Positions 1 to 8,144 of a stretch of DNA of 46,070 nt are shown in pieces. A program made the position numbers and the translations under genes. The stretch's first letter is position 1; each line of letters opens with the position of its first letter. The stretch lies in assembly GCA_002371495.1 (NCBI GenBank), contig DFIX01000052.1, positions 3,325-49,394 on the forward strand, read 5' to 3'. The stretch comes from Eggerthellaceae bacterium UBA3686. Its GTDB lineage: Bacteria; Actinomycetota; Coriobacteriia; Coriobacteriales; Eggerthellaceae. The notes under the pieces were generated by a model. The model searched no databases. It was not told the origin of the DNA and saw only the letters and a list, made by a program, of their open reading frames with translations.

Positions 1-21
1 TCAGACCCCTTTTTCACATTT
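1..21. repeat. End of a composite inverted-repeat element (truncated by window)
   Basis: Read on the minus strand, these bases give AATGTGAAAAAGGGGTCTGA. This matches the terminal inverted repeats of the element at 22476-22746. It is probably the right-hand end of another copy whose body lies outside the window. Confidence 0.6.
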
Positions 22-161
22 TTGGGAGGCTCAGCGTTAAACCAGCGTTGGCGTGGCGGCAAATGAGTTTCGGGAGCGTCCAGTTGCTCATTGCCGGCGG
101 GCGTATGACCCGACCCTCTGTCAACGTCGGTTTAGCAGAGGAGCAAGGGAATGGAGGCCCG

Positions 162-1931
162 ATGCTTACCAAGAATCAATTCGCCGTGCTTGCCGATATG
201 ATGATCCACGAAGATGGGTCGCAGAGAGCTCGTGCGCAGCGGGCCGGCATATCGCTCGGAAGCGTCAATGCCGCGACCAAGCAGCTGAAAGAACTCGGCG
301 CCCTAGACGACGAAGGTCACCTGACCGAAACCGCCCCCGGAATGCTGGCGCCCTACAAGGTCGATAACGCCATCATCATGGCCGCCGGGCTATCGTCGCG
401 TTTTGCGCCCATTTCGTACGAGCGTCCCAAGGGAATGTTGCGCGTGCGCGGGGAAGTGCTGATCGAGCGTCAGATTCGTCAGCTCAAAGAAGCCGGCATC
501 GACGATATCACGGTGGTCGTGGGCTACATGAAAGAGCAGTTCTTCTACCTCGAGGAAAAGTTCGGCGTCAAGATCCGCGTGAACGAGGAGTACGCGCACC
601 GCAACAACAACTCGACGCTCATGCTCGTGCGCGAGCAGCTTGGCAATACGTACATCTGCTCGTCGGACGACTATTTCACCCAGAACGTCTTCGAGCCCTA
701 CGTGTACGGCGCTTATTACGCTGGCGCCTTCTTCGAGGGGCCCACCGACGAGTACATCATGCACACGGGTACGGGCAAGCGCATCGTCAGCGTAACCGTG
801 GGCGGTGCTGACGACTACGGCATGCTCGGGCATGCGTATTTTGACCGCCCGTTCTCGCAGGGCTTCGTGCGCATACTCGAGCAAGAGTACGACCGTCCCG
901 AGACTGCCCCCAAGCTCTGGGAAGACCTGCTCGTAGACCACTTGGACGAACTGCACATGGTCATGCGGCCGTACGAGCCGGGAATCATCTACGAATTCGA
1001 TTCGCTCGAGGAAATCGGCGATTTCGACCCGACCTTCATCGAGAACGTGGACTCCTCGATCCTCGACAACATCTGCAAGACGCTCGACGTGCACCGCTCT
1101 GATGTATGTGGCATCGTTCCCATAAGCCAGGGCCTTACCAACTTGTCGTTCAAGTTCGAGGTGGGGGGCGCCCAGTACGTGTACCGGCATCCGGGCGCGG
1201 GCACCGATGCCATCATCAGCCGCGAAGCCGAGACGTTCTCGCAACATGTCGCGCAGCGGCTCGGGCTTGACGATACGTTCGTCTACGAAGATGCCCAAGA
1301 GGGGTGGAAGATTTCGCGTTTCCTGCCGTCATGCACCGAGCTCGACTACCACGACCAAGAGCAGGTGGCTTGCGCGATGCGCATGGCGCGCACCCTGCAC
1401 GGCAGCGGAGAGCAATCGCGCTGGACGTTCGACGTTTATGACAAGACGCTCGAGATCATAGCCCTGCTCGACGAGCGCCAGCGTTCGTCGTATGCGGATT
1501 TCAAAGAGCTCTTCGACCTGATAGAAGGTCTAGCCAACCATGTGAGGGCCGATGGGACCGAGCCATGCCTGTGCCATAACGATTTCTACAGCCCCAATCT
1601 CCTGGTCCAAGACGGCAAGATGTATTTGATTGACTGGGAATACTCGGGAATGTCCGATTACGCGAGCGATCTGGGCACGTTCATCTGCTGCAGCGATTAC
1701 GGCTACGACGAGGCCGTTGCCGTGCTGAGGGAATACTTCCAGCGAGAGCCGAGTCCTGCCGAGCTTGCGCATTGCCTATCCTACATTGCCTTGTCGAGCT
1801 ATTACTGGTTCATCTGGGCCCTGTACAAAGACGCTTGCGGCTCGCCTGTAGGCGAGTGGCTCTACCTGTGGTACAAAAATGCGAAGCTGTTCGGGCGGGC
1901 CGCCCGCGAAGCCATCGTCGCATTGGGTTAA
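162..1931 (+). CDS. LicC/LicA-type nucleotidyltransferase-choline kinase fusion with N-terminal winged helix
   Basis: A 589-residue protein with three parts. Residues 1-60 look like a MarR-type winged helix. Residues about 68-290 are a sugar-nucleotide-type nucleotidyltransferase, with the loop MAAGLSSRF near 73-81 and the downstream ERPKGM. Residues about 300-589 are a choline/aminoglycoside kinase fold, with the catalytic-loop HND at 472-474 and the metal-binding IDWE at 490-493. In the LicA/LicC families these activities phosphorylate choline and form CDP-choline, which is used to decorate surface glycans; the exact substrate here is inferred. I chose the ATG at 162 because GGAGG lies just upstream and the winged helix begins there. 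An in-frame TTG at 48 would add 38 residues with no domain character. The protein heads a glycan gene block and is cytoplasmic. Confidence 0.85.
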   Translation: MLTKNQFAVLADMMIHEDGSQRARAQRAGISLGSVNAATKQLKELGALDDEGHLTETAPGMLAPYKVDNAIIMAAGLSSRFAPISYERPKGMLRVRGEVLIERQIRQLKEAGIDDITVVVGYMKEQFFYLEEKFGVKIRVNEEYAHRNNNSTLMLVREQLGNTYICSSDDYFTQNVFEPYVYGAYYAGAFFEGPTDEYIMHTGTGKRIVSVTVGGADDYGMLGHAYFDRPFSQGFVRILEQEYDRPETAPKLWEDLLVDHLDELHMVMRPYEPGIIYEFDSLEEIGDFDPTFIENVDSSILDNICKTLDVHRSDVCGIVPISQGLTNLSFKFEVGGAQYVYRHPGAGTDAIISREAETFSQHVAQRLGLDDTFVYEDAQEGWKISRFLPSCTELDYHDQEQVACAMRMARTLHGSGEQSRWTFDVYDKTLEIIALLDERQRSSYADFKELFDLIEGLANHVRADGTEPCLCHNDFYSPNLLVQDGKMYLIDWEYSGMSDYASDLGTFICCSDYGYDEAVAVLREYFQREPSPAELAHCLSYIALSSYYWFIWALYKDACGSPVGEWLYLWYKNAKLFGRAAREAIVALG

Positions 1932-1950
1932 CCGGTTGTTTATCCGCTGG

Positions 1951-1987
1951 GGAATGAGTCGGAAGAACTGCTTTTCCGACTCATTCC
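1951..1987. repeat. Family D palindrome, copy 1
   Basis: Perfect 14-bp arms GGAATGAGTCGGAA and TTCCGACTCATTCC surround a 9-nt loop. It begins 19 nt after the stop of the kinase fusion gene. It shares the GAATGAGT-GGAAGAAC core with copy 2 at 2021-2057, but the arms carry compensating differences. There is no T-run, so it is not a typical intrinsic terminator. Confidence 0.8.
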
Positions 1988-2020
1988 AAAGGCGTTGTCT
2001 CAGATAGGGCGGCCATATAG

Positions 2021-2057
2021 CGAATGAGTGGGAAGAACAGTTCTTCCCACTCATTCG
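2021..2057. repeat. Family D palindrome, copy 2
   Basis: A near-perfect 37-nt palindrome with 18-bp arms (CGAATGAGTGGGAAGAAC and its complement) around a single central A. It lies 34 nt after copy 1 in the same gap, upstream of the GT4 gene. As DNA it could extrude or bind a dimeric protein; as RNA it would form a long hairpin. Confidence 0.85.
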
Positions 2058-2120
2058 GGCTACCGCTAACGAATCGCTTCTCTCGTATGGCCCGCAGGAC
2101 GTTCCCTCGACTCGTTGGGG

Positions 2121-2126
2121 TATACT
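2121..2126 (+). promoter_or_regulatory. Candidate -10 box for a leaderless GT4 transcript
   Basis: TATACT ends 7 nt before the ATG at 2134, so transcription would start at or within one base of the start codon. There is no Shine-Dalgarno sequence before that ATG. No convincing -35 box is present. Confidence 0.4.
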
Positions 2127-2133
2127 TCGTCGC

Positions 2134-3414
2134 ATGGATGGTTACTACACATATCCCGATTCGGTTCAGGCGGCAAGCGCCCGGCGTAAGCGCATTGCGG
2201 TGGTCACCCAGGGCGTGAAGCTCGGCGACGAGACGCGGGGCTACACGCGGTTTCGCTTTCTGTCGGATTTGCTCGTGCGGGAAGGGTTCGAGGTCGATCT
2301 GATCACCTCGACGTTCCAGCATTGGGAAAAAGCCCAGCGCAACACCACGCGCGAATGCTACCAACAGCTGCCGTACCGTGTGCAATTCGTCTACGAACCG
2401 GGATACGCCAAGAACCTCGACATCCGCCGCATCGCGAGCCATCGCGTTTTCGCGCGCAACTTGCGGGGGTTCTTCAAGAGTCGCTTCTCTGATAATCCGC
2501 GGGCGTACGATTTGATCTACTCCGAGATTCCGCCAAACGACATGGCACGTGCGTGTGCCGAGGTTGCAAGCGCGCACGGCATACCCTACGTTGCCGATGT
2601 GAACGACCTGTGGCCCGAAGCCATGCGGATGGCCGTCGACGCGCCCGTGGTCAGCGATGTGGCGTTTGCGCCCTTTGCGCGCGATGCCAAGCGCGCCTAC
2701 TGCCTGATGTCCGCTGCCGTCGGCACCTCCGACGAATACGCTGCGCAGCCTGCGAAGTACCGCGATAAGCCCTACCCCAAGCGTACGGTGTATGTGGGAA
2801 ACCAGCTTTCAGTGTTCGATGATGGGGCGCGTGCGCGTGCGGCGGAAGTTGAAAAGCCCGATGGCGAGATCTGGGTTACCTACGCCGGCATGCTCGGCGC
2901 GAGCTACGACATTGCCACGCTGATTCAAGCGGCAAAGCTCGCCAACCAATCGGATGCGCGCATTCGGTGCAAGCTGCTCGGCGACGGACCCGACCGCCAG
3001 AAACTCGAAGCCCTTGCGACCGACTTGGATGCGCCCGTCGAGTTCGTCGGTTACGCACCCTATGACCTGATGGCGGCCTATTTGTGCGCATCGGATGTGA
3101 CTGTCAACTCGCTCGTGAAGGCCGCTGCGCAGAGCATCGTGACCAAGATCGGCGACTACTGTGCAGCGGGTATTCCCATGATCAACACGGGCTCGAGTCC
3201 CGAGATGCGTGGGAAGGTCGAGGAATGGGGCATCGGCCTGAACGTCGTTGCCGAAGATGCAGAAGAGCTTGCACGCGCTATCCTCGAGCTTGCGGCAGAC
3301 CCCGAACTCCGCGCCCAGATGGGCACCCGCGCCCGCGCCGTCGCCGAAGAACGCTTCGACCAGGAGCACTCGTACCGCACCATAGTCGACCTCATCCGCT
3401 CGCTCGTGCACTAA
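2134..3414 (+). CDS. Glycosyltransferase family 4
   Basis: A 426-residue GT-B glycosyltransferase. The N-terminal half begins with a Rossmann-type strand, RRKRIAVVTQGVKLG, followed by an acceptor-side region with a WbuB-like character. The C-terminal half carries the donor-binding signatures: YAGMLGASYDIATLI, LLGDGPDR, FVGYAPYDLMAAYL, and the GSSPEMRGKVEE segment that replaces the usual EX7E loop. Such enzymes add a sugar from a nucleotide donor to a lipid-linked or growing glycan at the inner membrane face. The start has no ribosome-binding site, and a TATACT box sits 8 nt upstream, suggesting a leaderless message. Sugar specificity cannot be read from the sequence. It lies between a phosphocholine-type gene and a DegT aminotransferase gene, so capsule or cell-wall glycan assembly is likely. 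Confidence 0.85.
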   Translation: MDGYYTYPDSVQAASARRKRIAVVTQGVKLGDETRGYTRFRFLSDLLVREGFEVDLITSTFQHWEKAQRNTTRECYQQLPYRVQFVYEPGYAKNLDIRRIASHRVFARNLRGFFKSRFSDNPRAYDLIYSEIPPNDMARACAEVASAHGIPYVADVNDLWPEAMRMAVDAPVVSDVAFAPFARDAKRAYCLMSAAVGTSDEYAAQPAKYRDKPYPKRTVYVGNQLSVFDDGARARAAEVEKPDGEIWVTYAGMLGASYDIATLIQAAKLANQSDARIRCKLLGDGPDRQKLEALATDLDAPVEFVGYAPYDLMAAYLCASDVTVNSLVKAAAQSIVTKIGDYCAAGIPMINTGSSPEMRGKVEEWGIGLNVVAEDAEELARAILELAADPELRAQMGTRARAVAEERFDQEHSYRTIVDLIRSLVH

Positions 3415-3463
3415 CCCCGCCAGGAGAAACGCGGCGGGACGGAATCAGTTACTGCTCCTTCCC

Positions 3464-3492
3464 GTGAACGAGCGTGAGTCCCGTTGTACAAT
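3464..3492 (+). promoter_or_regulatory. Candidate sigma-70 promoter for the aminotransferase operon
   Basis: GTGAAC (3464-3469), a 17-nt spacer and TACAAT (3487-3492) lie upstream of the GTG start at 3525. Transcription would start near 3499, leaving a short leader that contains AAGGAG. Confidence 0.5.
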
Positions 3493-3524
3493 AGGGCGAA
3501 TCGAAATGACGGCAAGGAGCGCTT

Positions 3525-4751
3525 GTGATTCCTTTTTCACCCCCTGATATTACCCAAGAAGAAATCGACGAAGTGGTCGATACGCTGAAGAGCGGCTGGA
3601 TAACCACTGGGCCCAAGACCAAGAAGCTCGAATCCGAGCTTGCGGAGTTCGTGGGCACGAACAAGGTCGCGTGCCTGGGCTCTGCCACGGCAGCGCTCGA
3701 ATGCGGGCTGAGGCTCTTGGGCGTCGGACCGGGCGACGAGGTCATTACGAGCGCTTACACGTACACGGCCTCGGCTTCGGCGATATGCCACGTGGGGGCC
3801 AAGCCAGTGCTCTGCGACGTTGCGCCAGGGTCATACGAGATGGACTACGCCGCCTTGCCCGCGCTCGTGACGCAGCGGACCAAGGCGGTCATTCCGGTCG
3901 ATATCGCGGGGCGCATGGTCGACTACGACGCCCTTGCGGGTGCGCTCGGCGAAGCGGCAGGCAAATGGTCCGCGAGCAACGAGGTACAGGAATCGATTGG
4001 GCGCATCGCGGTGCTGGCCGATGGAGCGCATTCGCTGGGGGCGCGCCGGCACGGCAAAAACGCCGGCCAGGTGGCCGATCTTACGGCGTTCTCGTTTCAT
4101 GCGGTAAAGAACTTCACGACGGCTGAGGGCGGGGCTTTGACCTGGCGCCCGGGCGCGTTCGACGACGAGGCTGTCTACAAGCAGGTCATGCTCATGTCGT
4201 TGCATGGCCAAACCAAAGACGCGCTCGCCAAGGACCGCGCGGGCGCATGGGAATACGATATCGCCTTCCCCGGCTGGAAGTGCAACATGACCGATATACA
4301 GGCATCGTTGGGCTTGGCGCAGCTGCGTCGCTACCCGGGGTTGCTGCAGCGCCGCCACGAGCTCGTAAAGCGCTACGAACAGGGCTTGGAAGGTTTGGGT
4401 GTGCAGGTGCTCGCGCATGCGCAGGGCAATCCCGATACCGATGGCTTCGCGTCGAGCGCCCATCTGATGCTCGTGAGGCTCGAGGGGCGCAGCCGGGCGT
4501 TTCGCGATGCGCTCATCGAACGCTTGGCGCTGGCGGGCGTTTCGTCGAACGTGCACTACAAGCCGCTCCCGTTGCTGACGGCGTACAAGGATCTCGGCTT
4601 CGACATCGCCGATTTCCCCAATGCGCTGGCCCAATTCGAAAACGAGATAACCTTGCCCTTGCATACGCTGCTGACCGACGACGACCTGAACACGGTCGTG
4701 GGCGAGTTCGCGCGATGCAAGGCAGAGCTGGAAAGCGAGGGCATGCGATGA
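3525..4751 (+). CDS. DegT/DnrJ/EryC1/StrS-family aminotransferase
   Basis: A 408-residue PLP enzyme of fold type I. Visible features are the N-terminal IPFSPPDIT start typical of the family, SATAALECGL near 53-62 for phosphate binding, Asp166 in LADGAHSLGA for the pyridine nitrogen, and the Schiff-base Lys195 in SFHAVKNFTTAEGGAL. These enzymes transfer an amino group to a nucleotide-linked keto sugar. It starts at GTG with AAGGAG upstream. Its stop overlaps the next start in ATGA, so it is translationally coupled to the sugar-phosphate transferase. This pairing resembles pglE-pglC arrangements, but no dehydratase or acetyltransferase partner is in the window, so the product sugar is unknown. 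Confidence 0.9.
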   Translation: MIPFSPPDITQEEIDEVVDTLKSGWITTGPKTKKLESELAEFVGTNKVACLGSATAALECGLRLLGVGPGDEVITSAYTYTASASAICHVGAKPVLCDVAPGSYEMDYAALPALVTQRTKAVIPVDIAGRMVDYDALAGALGEAAGKWSASNEVQESIGRIAVLADGAHSLGARRHGKNAGQVADLTAFSFHAVKNFTTAEGGALTWRPGAFDDEAVYKQVMLMSLHGQTKDALAKDRAGAWEYDIAFPGWKCNMTDIQASLGLAQLRRYPGLLQRRHELVKRYEQGLEGLGVQVLAHAQGNPDTDGFASSAHLMLVRLEGRSRAFRDALIERLALAGVSSNVHYKPLPLLTAYKDLGFDIADFPNALAQFENEITLPLHTLLTDDDLNTVVGEFARCKAELESEGMR

Positions 4752-5647
4752 GGGGTCGTTTGGGGGCTATTGTCGGCGTCTGCGCAGGCGCTATCGCGGC
4801 AGCTTCGGCTGTGGGCGCGCTGGTCGACCAGGTGCGCAATCCAACCTCGGGGACGTTTTACGAGCGCTTTGGCAAGCGCGCATGCGATATAGCCGTCGGG
4901 CTCGCGGCGCTGCCCGTTGTGGGCGCCGTGACCGCAGCATGCGGGGCGGCCATACGAGCCGAAGACGGCGGCCCGGTATTCTACAACGCGCCGCGCGTGG
5001 GCAAGGGCGGCAGCGAATTTACCATGTACAAGCTGCGCTCGATGAAGGTCGACGCACCCGATTTGGTCATGGATGACGGCTCGACCTACAACGGCGCCGA
5101 CGATCCGCGCATGACGCGCGTGGGCGCATTTATGCGCAAGACGAGCCTCGACGAGATCCCCCAGTTCCTCAATGTGCTGAAAGGCGACATGAGCGTGGTG
5201 GGCCCGCGTCCCGACCTCAAGCGCGAAACCGAGCTGTACCAGGGCGAAGAGGCCCGAAAGCTCACCGTGAAGCCCGGCGTGACGGGTTATGCCGCCGTGT
5301 ACGGGCGCAACTCGCTGCCGTGGCATGACCGGCTGGCCCTCGACGTGTACTACGTCGACCACCTGAGCTTCGCCTTAGATGCCAAGGTGTTTGCGCGAAC
5401 GTTCGCAACCGTATTCGCCCAAGAGGGCATTTACGTCGAAGATGCCGAGGAAGCCGCTCCTGTCGTCGAAGCCGCGCAGGTGGCGGCAAAGCCAATGCCC
5501 GCGACGACGCCGTCCGATATGCTGGCCAACGTCAAGGCGGCGCTCGGCGACGGGGAAGACGGCGAGCTTCCGCTTGACGGAGACGACTTGCGTTCGGAGG
5601 GCGGCAACGTGGCGCGCCTGCGGCAGTGTCTGCAGCCTGCAGGGTAA
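4748..5647 (+). CDS. PglC/WcaJ-type undecaprenyl-phosphate sugar-phosphate transferase
   Basis: A 299-residue bacterial sugar transferase that would attach a sugar-1-phosphate to undecaprenyl phosphate, the first membrane step of glycan assembly. Hydrophobic segments lie at about 5-27 and 46-70. They are followed by the family core: GPVFYNAPRVGKGG, FTMYKLRSM, the TSLDEIPQFLNVLKGDMSV segment, VGPRP, and KPGVTGYAAVYGRN. The ATG at 4748 overlaps the upstream TGA. The tail after about residue 225 is acidic and Ala-rich and lacks family motifs, ending just before the next gene. An extra N-terminal hydrophobic segment is present compared with minimal PglC. Confidence 0.9.
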   Translation: MRGRLGAIVGVCAGAIAAASAVGALVDQVRNPTSGTFYERFGKRACDIAVGLAALPVVGAVTAACGAAIRAEDGGPVFYNAPRVGKGGSEFTMYKLRSMKVDAPDLVMDDGSTYNGADDPRMTRVGAFMRKTSLDEIPQFLNVLKGDMSVVGPRPDLKRETELYQGEEARKLTVKPGVTGYAAVYGRNSLPWHDRLALDVYYVDHLSFALDAKVFARTFATVFAQEGIYVEDAEEAAPVVEAAQVAAKPMPATTPSDMLANVKAALGDGEDGELPLDGDDLRSEGGNVARLRQCLQPAG

Positions 5648-5668
5648 GACTCGCGAGGAGGAAAAGCT

Positions 5669-8050
5669 ATGACGCGGTTCTCGGTGATCGTTCCGGTTTT
5701 CAACGCCGAAGATTATCTCGACGAATGCCTTGATTCGCTGAGCGCGCAGACATTTGACGATTTCGAGGTCATCTGCGTCAACGATGGGTCGACCGACGAT
5801 TCGCAGCGATTGCTCGAGGACCGCGCGTTCGCCGACAAACGCCTGCGGGTCATCGACAAGCTCAACGGCGGGCCTTCGAGTGCCCGCAACGACGGGATCC
5901 GCGTGGCCCAAGGCGAGTTCGTCTGCTTCGTAGATGCCGACGACGCGCTCGAGCCGCATGCCCTCGAGCGGATCGACGCGGTCATCCGCGAGGGGAGGGA
6001 AACAGTCGATGCAGTCGTCTTCGGCTGGTCGTACCACCCTGCTGCGCTGGCGGACCGTTTCGTGCGCGAGCGTTCGCGCGTGCGCGACGCGAGTTACGCA
6101 GCGTTCGAGCCTGCAATCCTGTTCGAAGAGATGTCGAACCCCTACCTGCGCCTTGCGGTCAGGCGCGAGGCGCTCCTGGAAAGCGGCGTCCTGTTCGACG
6201 AGTCGCTGCGCGTGGGCGAGGACGCGCTGTTCTTGTTCTCGCTGTATCCGCGCATCGGCGGCGTGAGGCTCGTTTCCGACAAGCTGTACCGCTACCGGCT
6301 TCCGCACGAGGGCTCCATCATGGCCGATTACAAGTACGATGTGCCGCACCTGTGCATCTGCGACTTGAATGCGGCCATCTGCATTTTCGACAATTGGAAG
6401 AAGGGCGGCTTGCTCGAGCAGTACGGCTCGCAGCTCGTGCGCTGGTTCGTGCATGGGCAGCTGTACACGATCCTGCGCCAGCCCGTGCCGCTTCGCGATG
6501 AGCTTGTCAGCTTGGTTAGGCAGATGTGGCGTGCGAATTTCAGCACGTCCGAGCTGACGCAGCTCGACGTGAACGAGCCGACGGCCCGTCTGATTCGCAT
6601 CGTGTTGGCAGCAAACGATGACGGTCAGCTCGTCATCGACGACAAGGAGCTGTCTCGGGCGCTCTTCGCCTGGCGCATAGCCGAGTACGGCGTTGCCGAC
6701 CTGGCGGTGACCGCAGTCGAGCGCGCTGGCGCCAAGCTGCTGCAGAACCGCGAGATGCTGCTGCGCGCGCGTCGCATCGACGATGATGCGCTGCAATTCC
6801 TGCCTGGACGCGATGAAGCGCCCCCTTGGGGCGCCGGCGAAGGGGCAGACGTTTCAGATGAAGACGACGAAGACGGCGAAAGCGGCAAAGTCTGCGAAGG
6901 CGGCGGCGCATCCGCAGACTCCGAAGCGGCGCCCGAAGGGCCTGCTGTGTCGGTCGTCGTCCCCGTATACAACGTCGAAGCCTTCTTGGACCAGGCGCTT
7001 CGCAGCATCGAGGAGCAGACGCTGCGCGATATCGAGATTATCTGCGTAAACGATGGGTCGACCGACGATTCGCCGCGCATTCTGCGCGAACACGCCGCCC
7101 GCGACGGGCGCATCCGCATCATCGACAAGCCCAACGGCGGTTACGGCTCGGCTTGCAACCGGGGCATCGACGAGGCCCGCGGCACCTGGGTCGCCATCGT
7201 CGAGCCCGACGACTGGATCGATCCTCAGATGTATGCGGCCATGACCGGCTTCGCTTCGACGTTCGAAGGACAGGTCGATATCGTGAAGACGCCCTACTGG
7301 CGCATCTGGATGCCCGATACCGACCAGCAGCGGCGCATCAACTGCAGCTACCGCGGACGCATCAGGCCCGCTTCGCAGCCGTTCAAGCTGACCGATCCGG
7401 GCGTGACGCACCTGATCATCCACCATCCGTCGATCTGGTCGGCGCTCTATCGGCGCGAGTTCCTCAAGCGTTGCGGCATACGCTTCCACGAGATTCCCGG
7501 GGCAGGGTGGGCGGACAACCCGTTCCTCGTCGAGACGCTCGCGCAGGCAGATGCCATCGTCTACCTCGACGAACCCTTCTACAGCTATCGTGAAGAGACG
7601 CCCCAGAAGACGGCGTCGGTTGCCAAGACGGGCTGGAAGGTCTCGCTCGACCGCTGGCACGACATGCTCGACGAATACGAGCGCCTGGGCGTGACTGACG
7701 AGAACATTCGCCGCGCTCACGTACGTCGGGGCTTCACCTACGTCGGCCTGATACTGGAGTACCACGACCTGAAGCAGGAAGAAGACGTGCGCCAGGAAAT
7801 CCATCGCGTGTTCGCGCGCATGGACGATGCTCTCGTGTTCTCGGAGCCCAACGTGTCGCCGGGATCGAAGCGGCTCTATGCCGAGCTGAAGGGCGTCGAC
7901 CTGCCCGATGTCAGCCCTGTACCGTATGCTCTGCAGGTCGTGAAGGGCGGAGCGTACAACATCGTGAACACGGGTCTTGCCATGACGCTTGACACGTTCA
8001 AGGCGTTCGTGGCCGCCCATGCCAAGCGCGAGGGCCGTGCCGACTCGTAA
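5669..8050 (+). CDS. Bifunctional GT2 glycosyltransferase (two GT-A domains)
   Basis: A 793-residue protein with two glycosyltransferase family 2 domains. Domain 1 starts FSVIVPVFNAEDYL, has VNDGSTDDS near 38-45 and DADD at 89-92. An acidic, low-complexity linker covers about residues 375-420. Domain 2 starts near residue 427 with VSVVVPVYNVEAFL, repeats VNDGSTDDS and has EPDD at 512-515 in place of DxDD. Both halves therefore look able to bind nucleotide sugar and metal. The start is preceded by GAGGAGG, 21 nt after the previous stop, so it belongs to the same operon. It probably adds two sugars in succession, or builds a repeating disaccharide, on the lipid carrier loaded by the upstream transferase; that role is inferred. 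Confidence 0.88.
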   Translation: MTRFSVIVPVFNAEDYLDECLDSLSAQTFDDFEVICVNDGSTDDSQRLLEDRAFADKRLRVIDKLNGGPSSARNDGIRVAQGEFVCFVDADDALEPHALERIDAVIREGRETVDAVVFGWSYHPAALADRFVRERSRVRDASYAAFEPAILFEEMSNPYLRLAVRREALLESGVLFDESLRVGEDALFLFSLYPRIGGVRLVSDKLYRYRLPHEGSIMADYKYDVPHLCICDLNAAICIFDNWKKGGLLEQYGSQLVRWFVHGQLYTILRQPVPLRDELVSLVRQMWRANFSTSELTQLDVNEPTARLIRIVLAANDDGQLVIDDKELSRALFAWRIAEYGVADLAVTAVERAGAKLLQNREMLLRARRIDDDALQFLPGRDEAPPWGAGEGADVSDEDDEDGESGKVCEGGGASADSEAAPEGPAVSVVVPVYNVEAFLDQALRSIEEQTLRDIEIICVNDGSTDDSPRILREHAARDGRIRIIDKPNGGYGSACNRGIDEARGTWVAIVEPDDWIDPQMYAAMTGFASTFEGQVDIVKTPYWRIWMPDTDQQRRINCSYRGRIRPASQPFKLTDPGVTHLIIHHPSIWSALYRREFLKRCGIRFHEIPGAGWADNPFLVETLAQADAIVYLDEPFYSYREETPQKTASVAKTGWKVSLDRWHDMLDEYERLGVTDENIRRAHVRRGFTYVGLILEYHDLKQEEDVRQEIHRVFARMDDALVFSEPNVSPGSKRLYAELKGVDLPDVSPVPYALQVVKGGAYNIVNTGLAMTLDTFKAFVAAHAKREGRADS

Positions 8051-8102
8051 AGAATTCGTGGAAAGGGCCCGACGGGCTCAATGTTTGGGAATTCGGTAGA
8101 GT

Positions 8103-8120
8103 ATTACCGTAGTTCGAAAC
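8103..8120 (+). promoter_or_regulatory. Possible GlnR-like operator upstream of glnA
   Basis: ATTAC and GAAAC, separated by 8 nt, lie 25 nt before the glnA start. They resemble the GTNAC and GAAAC half-sites of actinobacterial GlnR boxes, but the spacer is 8 rather than the usual 6. This is weak evidence by itself. Confidence 0.25.
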
Positions 8121-8144
8121 ACTGTTTTTTAGAAGGGACGGCCC

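Noticed and set aside
48..161. Upstream TTG start for the kinase-fusion gene
   Set aside because: It would add 38 residues with no domain character, while GGAGG and the winged-helix start support 162.
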